Shown in pieces: positions 1-5,259 of a stretch of 7,671 bases of DNA. Numbering within the stretch: position 1 is the stretch's first letter; each line of letters opens with the position of its first letter. The translations under genes and the position numbers were made by a program. This DNA comes from an uncultured Enterobacter sp. (lineage in GTDB: Bacteria; Pseudomonadota; Gammaproteobacteria; Enterobacterales; Enterobacteriaceae): contig CAMKZP010000170.1 in NCBI GenBank assembly GCA_946477805.1, positions 1 to 7,671 of the forward strand. The letters run 5' to 3'. The notes under the pieces are model-generated. The model worked only from the letters and a program-made list of their open reading frames with translations, was not told the DNA's origin and ran no database searches.

Positions 1-48
1 CGAGATTTCTGCCTGTCTCGTGGGCTCGGAGATGTGTATAAGAGACAG
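1..48 (+). other. Untrimmed Illumina Nextera i7 adapter (sequencing artefact)
   Basis: This is synthetic sequence. Bases 1-6 (CGAGAT) match the 3' end of the P7 primer. Bases 7-14 (TTCTGCCT) sit where the i7 index belongs and match, from memory, the Nextera N703 index as written in the adapter. Bases 15-29 (GTCTCGTGGGCTCGG) are the read-2 adapter, and 30-48 (AGATGTGTATAAGAGACAG) are the 19-bp hyperactive Tn5 mosaic end. Genomic sequence begins at 49, where tagmentation cut. The order P7, index, adapter, mosaic end, insert is exactly that of a library molecule, so this is not a natural transposon end. Confidence 0.98.
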
Positions 49-661
49 CTTGTAACGGCATGCGTTTTTTAGAAAAAGGTGCAATCATATCGACATTTAA
101 TTTGGTATGGTTCTCTGTCGTCGCACTATCAACAGTGATGAAATAAGGCGTGGGATTACTCACCTCAATACTATTTCCGGTACGTAGCCAGGTTAATTTT
201 TTCCATGCATCGCCAGATGCTGCTTCAACGCCCGTAGGGCGATAAAAAAGTTTAATTTTCGTTTGCATCGCCAATAGCAGCTCAGAACCTGAAGTAGTAG
301 AGTCAACTTTGGGGATCTCTTTGACATTCAGCCAGAAAAGCTTTTCGCTTTTATTATCTTTTAGCGTTGGGTCTACCAGATTAAACCGCAATTCAACCTT
401 GTGATGCGCCTTTATCTGCGCGACGGGTGGCTCAACCAGAATGCCCTGCTGTGGTTTACCCGAGTCGTCTTCCACCCAGCTCTGCATGAGATAATCATTG
501 TCGGTTGGATTATCCACTTTAAGCGAGACCTGATATTCACGTGCCGGGAATATCACTCGCGTTCCACTCAGCACCAGCGCCGCCCTGGCGTTAAAAAACG
601 GCATCAGCAGCATCGCAATAATCAGCGCGCTGCCTTTGCGAAGGCGTTTCAAAGAAGACAT
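49..661 (-). CDS. Periplasmic fimbrial chaperone, PapD/FimC family (3' end missing)
   Basis: Periplasmic chaperone of the chaperone-usher pathway: it folds pilin subunits by donor-strand complementation and delivers them to the outer-membrane usher. About 204 codons are readable from the ATG at 661 without a stop before the adapter. Residues 1-27 look like a signal peptide (basic MSSLKRLRKG, hydrophobic core, ARA|A cleavage site). The first Ig-like domain carries GTRVIFPA (Arg35, equivalent to PapD Arg8), NPTDNDYLMQSW, FWLNVKEIP and TKIKLFYRP (residues 134-142, which include the lysine equivalent to PapD Lys112). The F1-G1 loop is short, as in the FGS subfamily. The second domain starts at NPTPYFITV (169-177) and stops at about residue 204, so roughly 40 residues are lost to the contig end. 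The gene is AT-rich compared with its neighbours and faces away from lldP, so it probably leads or lies early in a fimbrial operon whose other genes lie off the contig. Which fimbrial type cannot be told. Family assignment is firm. Confidence 0.93.
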
Positions 662-888
662 AGCATTTACCCATTTTAATACCGAGACGTTTTAGGAAAA
701 CGGCTCGCGATCGTCACAAAATAGATGACGTATTAACCTGCTATGCAGAATAGGGGTTTCAGGATGAAGTTTCCTAAACGCTTCAAAAATAGTCCTTGAT
801 GCTTCTGGTGCGGGTAAACAAACCTCGACTGAGGTAAAGATAACGCTGAGAAGTTGTTAAGAAGTATGCCACTGCCGCCTGGCTGCAT

Positions 889-901
889 TTGGTCCTACCA
901 A
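889..901. promoter_or_regulatory. Putative LldR operator O1 (distal)
   Basis: The sequence TTGGT-CCT-ACCAA is a perfect 5-bp inverted repeat with a 3-bp centre. It matches the TnGTnnnACnA pattern recognised by FadR-subfamily GntR regulators, to which LldR belongs. E. coli lldPRD is reported to have two LldR operators, one about 105 bp upstream of the transcription start and one about 22 bp downstream. Here the centre of this site is about 125 bp from the second candidate at 1020, close to that published spacing. Assignment to LldR is inferred from position and motif. Confidence 0.7.
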
Positions 902-1013
902 TGAAAGAAAAACTGCTTCTCCTTTCACAAAACAGTTCTCTTGGCTCACAAAACCATTGCTCACGCATAACATCTGGTTAACCATTCATTGTCATTAACC
1001 CTACATAACACTA

Positions 1014-1026
1014 TTGGCAGGACCAC
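1014..1026. promoter_or_regulatory. Putative LldR operator O2 (proximal)
   Basis: The sequence TTGGC-AGG-ACCAC is a near copy of the distal operator, with one base off the TnGTnnnACnA pattern in the left half (C for T at 1018). It lies 77 bp before the lldP ATG, where the promoter-proximal LldR site is expected. Paired with O1 it would allow looping by LldR, with L-lactate relieving repression as described for E. coli. Weaker match than O1, so less certain. Confidence 0.6.
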
Positions 1027-1091
1027 TTTTACACAGCCTGTGACGCAGAGATGAGCGCAGACTCACCCGACGAGCAGGCTGTTGGGTCCTC

Positions 1092-1096
1092 AGGAG
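1092..1096 (+). promoter_or_regulatory. lldP ribosome-binding site
   Basis: AGGAG lies 6 bases before the ATG at 1103 and decides the start of lldP. The same frame is open further upstream to a TTG at 1082, but that start would put this Shine-Dalgarno inside the gene and has none of its own. Confidence 0.9.
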
Positions 1097-1102
1097 ACCT
1101 GC

Positions 1103-2758
1103 ATGAGCCTCTGGCAACAAAACTACGATCCGGCCGGGAATATCTGGCTGTCGAGCCTGATCGCATCGCTTCCGATTCTGTTCTTCTTCTTTGCGCTGAT
1201 TAAGCTCAAGCTGAAGGGCTACCTTGCCGCAACCTGGACCGTTGCTATCGCCCTGATGGTGGCCCTGTTCTTCTACAAAATGCCGGTCGATCGCGCGCTG
1301 GCGTCCGTGGTCTATGGCTTCTTCTACGGGCTGTGGCCGATTGCGTGGATCATCATCGCAGCCGTCTTTGTCTATAAAATCTCGGTGAAAACCGGGCAGT
1401 TCGACATTATTCGCTCGTCGATTCTCTCCATCACCCCGGACCAGCGCCTGCAGATGCTGATTGTCGGTTTCTCCTTCGGGGCGTTTCTGGAAGGGGCGGC
1501 AGGTTTCGGTGCGCCGGTGGCGATCACCGCCGCCCTGCTCGTTGGGCTGGGCTTTAACCCGCTGTATGCCGCGGGCCTGTGCCTGATTGTGAACACCGCG
1601 CCGGTGGCCTTTGGCGCGATGGGCATCCCGATTCTGGTGGCCGGACAGGTGACCGGTCTGGACAGCTTTGAGATTGGCCAGATGGTTGGCCGTCAGCTGC
1701 CGTTCCTGACGATTATCGTGCTGTTCTGGATCATGGCGATTATGGACGGCTGGCGCGGAGTGAAGGAAACCTGGCCTGCGGTGATGGTGGCGGGCGGTTC
1801 GTTCGCCGTTGCCCAGTACCTGAGCTCCAACTTCCTTGGCCCGGAACTGCCGGACATCATCTCATCCCTGGTGTCGCTGGTGTGCCTGACGCTGTTCCTG
1901 AAACGCTGGCAGCCGGTGCGCATCTTCCGCTTTGCCGATATGGGCGCCTCCCATGTGGATCAGACGCTGGCCCGCACGGGCTATACCGCAGGACAAATCG
2001 TTCGCGCCTGGTCGCCGTTCCTGTTCCTGACCGCCACCGTGACGCTGTGGAGCATTCCGCCGTTTAAAGCGCTGTTCGCCCCGGGCGGCGCGCTGTACGA
2101 CATGGTGATCAACATCTCCGTGCCGTTCCTCGACAAAATGGTCGCCCGCATGCCGCCGGTGGTTCACGACGCCACGCCGTATGCGGCGGTGTTCAAATTT
2201 GACTGGTTCTCCGCAACCGGTACGGCCATCCTGTTTGCGGCTATCCTTTCCGTCGTGTGGCTGCGCATGAAGCCCGCCGCCGCGGTGCAGACCTTCGCGG
2301 CGACGATTAAAGAGCTGATGCTGCCGATCTACTCCATCGGCATGGTGCTGGCGTTCGCGTTTATCTCGAACTACTCCGGGCTGTCGTCGACGCTGGCGTT
2401 AGCGCTGGCGCATACCGGCCACGCCTTTACCTTCTTCTCGCCGTTCCTCGGCTGGCTGGGGGTGTTCCTGACCGGTTCCGATACCTCGTCGAACGCCCTG
2501 TTTGCCGCCCTGCAGGCGACGGCAGCCCAGCAGATTGGCGTTTCCGACGTCCTGCTCGTGGCAGCGAACACCACCGGCGGCGTGACCGGAAAGATGATCT
2601 CTCCGCAGTCCATCGCCATTGCCTGCGCGGCGGTGGGCCTGGTGGGCAAAGAGTCGGATCTATTCCGCTTTACCGTTAAGCACAGCCTGATATTTACCTG
2701 CATGGTGGGGGTCATTACCACGCTGCAGGCCTATGTCTTAACCTGGATGATTCCATGA
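1103..2758 (+). CDS. lldP: L-lactate permease
   Basis: Inner-membrane permease that brings L-lactate (in E. coli also D-lactate and glycolate) into the cell by proton symport. The 551 residues equal the E. coli length. The protein is almost wholly hydrophobic with about 12 or more membrane segments, starting with residues 14-32, and opens with MSLWQQNYDPAGNIWLSSL, very like E. coli LldP. Lactate permease family signatures are present: GAFLEGAAGFGAPVA (126-140), FLTGSDTSSNALFAAL (455-470) and GKMISPQS (496-503). The ATG start is fixed by AGGAG at 1092-1096. First gene of lldPRD; its stop overlaps the lldR start (ATGA, 2755-2758), implying translational coupling. In E. coli the operon is induced by L-lactate through LldR and repressed without oxygen by ArcA; the upstream dyads fit LldR control. 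No truncation or frameshift seen. Confidence 0.98.
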   Translation: MSLWQQNYDPAGNIWLSSLIASLPILFFFFALIKLKLKGYLAATWTVAIALMVALFFYKMPVDRALASVVYGFFYGLWPIAWIIIAAVFVYKISVKTGQFDIIRSSILSITPDQRLQMLIVGFSFGAFLEGAAGFGAPVAITAALLVGLGFNPLYAAGLCLIVNTAPVAFGAMGIPILVAGQVTGLDSFEIGQMVGRQLPFLTIIVLFWIMAIMDGWRGVKETWPAVMVAGGSFAVAQYLSSNFLGPELPDIISSLVSLVCLTLFLKRWQPVRIFRFADMGASHVDQTLARTGYTAGQIVRAWSPFLFLTATVTLWSIPPFKALFAPGGALYDMVINISVPFLDKMVARMPPVVHDATPYAAVFKFDWFSATGTAILFAAILSVVWLRMKPAAAVQTFAATIKELMLPIYSIGMVLAFAFISNYSGLSSTLALALAHTGHAFTFFSPFLGWLGVFLTGSDTSSNALFAALQATAAQQIGVSDVLLVAANTTGGVTGKMISPQSIAIACAAVGLVGKESDLFRFTVKHSLIFTCMVGVITTLQAYVLTWMIP

Positions 2759-3528
2759 TAGTGATGCCCAGACGCCTGTCCGACGAGATTGCCACTCGCG
2801 TGCGGGCGCTGATTGAAGAACAACATCTGGAGGCGGGCATGAAATTGCCCGCCGAGCGCCAGCTTGCCGCCCGGCTTGGCGTATCGCGCAATTCACTGCG
2901 CGAGGCGCTGGCGACGCTGGTTAGCGAAGGGGTGCTGCTGAGCCGTCGCGGCGGCGGCACGTTCGTGCGCTGGCAGCACGACGGCTGGTCCGAGCAAAAC
3001 ATCGTGCAGCCGCTCAAGACGCTGATGGAAAACGATCCGGACTACAGCTTCGATATCCTCGAAGCGCGCCATGCTATTGAAGCCAGCACCGCCTGGCACG
3101 CGGCGATGCGGGCGACCGAGGCCGACAAAGAGAAGCTCAGAGCCTGCTTTGAGGCAACCCAAAGCAGCGATCCGGACATCGCCTCCCAGGCGGACGTGCG
3201 TTTTCACCTGGCGATTGCCGAGGCCTCGCACAACGTCGTTCTGCTGCAGACCATGCGCGGCTTCTTCGACCTGCTGCAATCCTCCGTGAAGCAGAGCCGC
3301 CAGCGCATGTATCTGGTTCCGCCGGTCTTTGCTCAGCTAACCGAACAGCACGAGGCGATACTCAACGCCATTCTTGAGGGTGATGCCGAGGCCGCGCGCA
3401 AAGCGATGATGGCGCATCTGGGCTTCGTGCACACCACCATTAAACGATTCGATGAAGATCAGGCCCGACAGGCGCGCATTACCCGTCTGCCTGGCGACAA
3501 CGATATTTCCAGGGAGAACAAAGCATGA
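2755..3528 (+). CDS. lldR: L-lactate-responsive transcriptional regulator LldR (GntR family)
   Basis: DNA-binding regulator of the lldPRD operon, a repressor that can also act as activator and responds to L-lactate. The 257 residues nearly match the E. coli protein. Residues about 5-72 form the GntR winged helix-turn-helix, with LPAERQLAARLGVSRNSLREAL (31-52) as recognition region and SRRGGGTF (63-70) as wing. Residues about 97-235 are an FCD (FadR C-terminal) domain, and the metal/ligand residues Asp147, His151, His199 and His221 of that family are in place. The start is the ATG at 2755, inside the lldP stop; a second in-frame ATG at 2764 is possible, but the longer MIV- start agrees with E. 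coli. Its own stop overlaps lldD by ATGA (3525-3528). It would act on the TGGT/ACCA sites before lldP, so the operon is self-controlled. Confidence 0.97.
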   Translation: MIVMPRRLSDEIATRVRALIEEQHLEAGMKLPAERQLAARLGVSRNSLREALATLVSEGVLLSRRGGGTFVRWQHDGWSEQNIVQPLKTLMENDPDYSFDILEARHAIEASTAWHAAMRATEADKEKLRACFEATQSSDPDIASQADVRFHLAIAEASHNVVLLQTMRGFFDLLQSSVKQSRQRMYLVPPVFAQLTEQHEAILNAILEGDAEAARKAMMAHLGFVHTTIKRFDEDQARQARITRLPGDNDISRENKA

Positions 3529-4712
3529 TTATTTCCGCAGCCAGTGACTATCGCGCCGCGGCGCAGCGCATTTTGCCGCCGTTCCTGTTCCACTACATCG
3601 ACGGCGGGGCGTATGCCGAATATACCCTGCGTCGCAACGTGGAAGATCTTTCAGAAGTGGCCCTGCGCCAGCGCGTGCTGAAGAATATGTCTGACCTGAG
3701 CCTTGAAACGACGCTGTTTAACGAAACGCTCTCCATGCCGGTGGCGCTTGCGCCCGTCGGCCTGTGCGGCATGTATGCCCGTCGTGGCGAGGTGCAGGCC
3801 GCGGCAGCGGCGGACGCCAAAGGCATTCCGTTTACGCTCTCCACCGTGTCCGTCTGCCCGATTGAAGAGGTCGCCCCGACCATCAAGCGCCCGATGTGGT
3901 TCCAGCTGTACGTCCTGCGCGATCGCGGCTTTATGCGTAACGCGCTGGAGCGCGCGAAAGCGGCGGGCTGCTCTACGCTGGTCTTTACCGTGGATATGCC
4001 AACGCCGGGCGCGCGCTACCGTGACGCCCACTCCGGCATGAGCGGCCCGAACGCCGCTCTGCGCCGCTACTGGCAGGCTGTGACTCATCCGCAATGGGCG
4101 TGGGATGTTGGTCTGAACGGTCGTCCGCACGATCTGGGGAATATCTCGGCCTATCTCGGTAAACCGACCGGTCTGGAAGATTACATCGGCTGGCTGGCGA
4201 ACAACTTCGATCCGTCGATCTCGTGGAAAGACCTGGAGTGGATCCGCGAATTCTGGGACGGCCCGATGGTGATCAAAGGGATCCTTGACCCGGAAGACGC
4301 CCGCGATGCGGTGCGCTTCGGCGCAGACGGGATCGTGGTGTCTAACCACGGCGGGCGCCAGCTCGACGGCGTGCTCTCTTCAGCCCGCGCGCTGCCCGCC
4401 ATTGCCGACGCGGTGAAAGGTGATATCGCGATCCTGGCCGACAGCGGCATTCGCAACGGGCTGGACGTGGTGCGCATGATTGCCCTCGGCGCAGACAGCG
4501 TCCTGCTGGGGCGCGCATACCTGTACGCGCTGGCCACCAGCGGCCAGGCGGGCGTAGCAAACCTGCTGAACCTGATCGAGAAAGAGATGAAGGTGACGAT
4601 GACGCTGACCGGGGCGAAAACGATTAGCGACATCAGTAAAGATTCGCTGGTGCAGGAGTTGAGTAAACTGCCCGCGGCGCTGGCGCCGCTGTCGCAGGGA
4701 AATGCCGCCTAG
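3525..4712 (+). CDS. lldD: FMN-dependent L-lactate dehydrogenase (quinone-linked)
   Basis: Peripheral inner-membrane flavoenzyme that oxidises L-lactate to pyruvate and passes electrons to the respiratory chain, allowing aerobic growth on L-lactate. The 395 residues are one fewer than E. coli LldD; the size difference lies near the C-terminus (SKLPAALAP). It is an alpha-hydroxy-acid oxidase TIM barrel with all key residues by E. coli numbering: substrate Tyr24, FMN-contacting Ser106, Gln127, Thr155 and Lys251, substrate Tyr129 and Arg164, and catalytic His275 with Arg278 in SNHGGRQLDG (273-282). The FMN phosphate site follows in DSGIRNG (306-312) and GR (329-330). The ATG overlaps the lldR stop, with AGGGAG at 3511-3516 as Shine-Dalgarno. 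The gene is intact and should be co-expressed with the permease. Confidence 0.98.
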   Translation: MIISAASDYRAAAQRILPPFLFHYIDGGAYAEYTLRRNVEDLSEVALRQRVLKNMSDLSLETTLFNETLSMPVALAPVGLCGMYARRGEVQAAAAADAKGIPFTLSTVSVCPIEEVAPTIKRPMWFQLYVLRDRGFMRNALERAKAAGCSTLVFTVDMPTPGARYRDAHSGMSGPNAALRRYWQAVTHPQWAWDVGLNGRPHDLGNISAYLGKPTGLEDYIGWLANNFDPSISWKDLEWIREFWDGPMVIKGILDPEDARDAVRFGADGIVVSNHGGRQLDGVLSSARALPAIADAVKGDIAILADSGIRNGLDVVRMIALGADSVLLGRAYLYALATSGQAGVANLLNLIEKEMKVTMTLTGAKTISDISKDSLVQELSKLPAALAPLSQGNAA

Positions 4713-4717
4713 TTCTG

Positions 4718-4726
4718 TGCTATTCT
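4718..4726 (+). promoter_or_regulatory. Possible trmL promoter (extended -10)
   Basis: TGCTATTCT, directly after the lldD stop, reads as an extended -10 element (TGn then TATTCT, 5 of 6 bases matching TATAAT). There is no clear -35 at 17 bp (GGAAAT), which extended -10 promoters can do without. Transcription would start near 4733. This would let trmL be expressed without L-lactate. Sequence pattern only. Confidence 0.45.
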
Positions 4727-4748
4727 GCCCCCGCAATTAAGGGGGCAG
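4725..4748 (+). other. Hairpin burying the trmL ribosome-binding site
   Basis: CTGCCCCC (4725-4732), an 8-base AT-rich loop (GCAATTAA), and GGGGGCAG (4741-4748) make a perfect 8-bp, mostly G-C stem ending one base before the trmL ATG. The G-run in the 3' arm is the only Shine-Dalgarno-like sequence, so the folded RNA would hide it. There is no U-tract, so it is not a standard intrinsic terminator for lldPRD. Confidence 0.7.
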
Positions 4749-4749
4749 C

Positions 4750-5223
4750 ATGCTTAACATCGTTTTATTCGAACCAGAAATCCCACCCAACACCGGCAAC
4801 ATCATCCGCCTGTGCGCCAATACCGGGTTTCGCCTGCACATCATCGAGCCGATGGGCTTTACGTGGGACGACAAACGCCTGCGTCGCGCGGGGCTGGACT
4901 ACCATGAATTTACCGCCGTCGTTCGCCATCACGATTACGCCGCGTTTCTGGACGCCGAAAAGCCGCAGCGCATGTTTGCCCTGACCACCAAAGGCACGCC
5001 AGCGCACAGCGCCGTAAGCTATCAGGACGGGGATTATCTGATGTTTGGCCCGGAAACGCGCGGCCTGCCGGCCACCATTCTGGACGCCCTGCCTGCCGAT
5101 CAAAAAATTCGTATTCCCATGATGCCGGACAGCCGCAGCATGAATCTGTCGAATGCGGTGTCGGTGGTGGTGTATGAGGCGTGGCGCCAGCTGGGGTATC
5201 CCGGCGCGATACTGCGTAGCTGA
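4750..5223 (+). CDS. trmL: tRNA (cytidine/uridine-34)-2'-O-methyltransferase TrmL
   Basis: Cytoplasmic SAM-dependent enzyme that methylates the ribose 2'-OH of the wobble base 34 in the two tRNA-Leu isoacceptors CmAA and cmnm5UmAA. Its 157 residues equal E. coli TrmL (YibK). It is a minimal SPOUT methyltransferase of the TrmH class: EPEIPPNTGNIIRL (8-21) as motif 1, FGPETRGLP (99-107) as motif 2 and IPMMPDSRSMNLSNAVSVVV (122-141) as motif 3, which form the trefoil knot. The SAM-contacting positions Leu78, Gly100, Ile122 and Ser130 are conserved. It lies 37 bp after lldD on the same strand, as in E. coli, but has no metabolic link to lactate. Its start lies against a hairpin holding the G-rich Shine-Dalgarno, and an extended -10 sits just upstream. 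Intact. Confidence 0.97.
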   Translation: MLNIVLFEPEIPPNTGNIIRLCANTGFRLHIIEPMGFTWDDKRLRRAGLDYHEFTAVVRHHDYAAFLDAEKPQRMFALTTKGTPAHSAVSYQDGDYLMFGPETRGLPATILDALPADQKIRIPMMPDSRSMNLSNAVSVVVYEAWRQLGYPGAILRS

Positions 5224-5230
5224 AACAGTT

Positions 5231-5250
5231 CGGGTGGCTTGCGCCACCCG
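5231..5250. terminator. Hairpin between convergent trmL and ilvC, probable shared terminator
   Basis: CGGGTGGC (5231-5238), loop TTGC, GCCACCCG (5243-5250): a perfect 8-bp GC-rich stem 7 bases after the trmL stop and 9 bases before the ilvC stop codon (reading along the plus strand). Downstream sequences are only mildly T-rich (ATTGTCGATTT on the plus strand, AACTGTTTC on the minus strand), so it is not a textbook intrinsic terminator in either direction. Its position in a 36-bp convergent gap makes shared termination or 3'-end protection the likely role. Confidence 0.7.
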
Positions 5251-5259
5251 ATTGTCGAT

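Larger units (their letters stand above)
662..1102. promoter_or_regulatory. 441-bp divergent control region between fimbrial chaperone and lldP
   Basis: No convincing gene lies here. The 61-codon minus-strand ORF at 783-968 has no recognisable domain and runs across the likely lldR operator. The region holds, in order: two GTTT-N3-AAAC dyads nearer the chaperone (689-701 and 769-779), a small hairpin (ACCTC-GACT-GAGGT, 822-835), three TGGT/ACCA dyads fitting a GntR-type regulator (around 895, 980 and 1020), and the structured lldP leader. A candidate lldP promoter is TTGTCA (989-994), a 17-bp gap, then TATTGG (1012-1017), but its -10 is poor and I do not regard it as settled. I could not identify a convincing promoter for the chaperone gene; the chaperone's own Shine-Dalgarno is weak (GGG about 8 bases before its ATG). 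Confidence 0.6.

Noticed and set aside
30..48. Tn5/IS50-like mosaic end that might mark a mobile element
   Set aside because: It is preceded by the synthetic read-2 adapter, an index and P7 bases, and no transposase is present. It is library DNA.
401..679. 92-codon plus-strand ORF
   Set aside because: It is antisense to the fimbrial chaperone, whose signal peptide and Ig-fold motifs are clear on the other strand; the predicted product resembles nothing.
783..968. 61-codon minus-strand ORF in the intergenic region
   Set aside because: No good Shine-Dalgarno or known domain, Cys/Arg/Phe-rich random look, and it covers the putative LldR operator.
1040..1056. TGTGA-like CRP half-site in the lldP leader
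   Set aside because: The second half (GATGA) is a poor match to TCACA and the site lies downstream of the likely transcription start.
3651..4349. 232-codon ORF antisense to lldD
   Set aside because: A shadow of GC-rich codon use in lldD; His/Arg-rich product with no family features.
4534..4541. Chi octamer on the minus strand (another at 6012-6019)
   Set aside because: Both are inside well-conserved coding sequence, and such octamers are common in enteric chromosomes. Nothing special about these.
4725..4748. Hairpin as an intrinsic terminator of lldPRD
   Set aside because: It is followed by the trmL start codon and has no U-tract; masking of the ribosome-binding site explains its position better.
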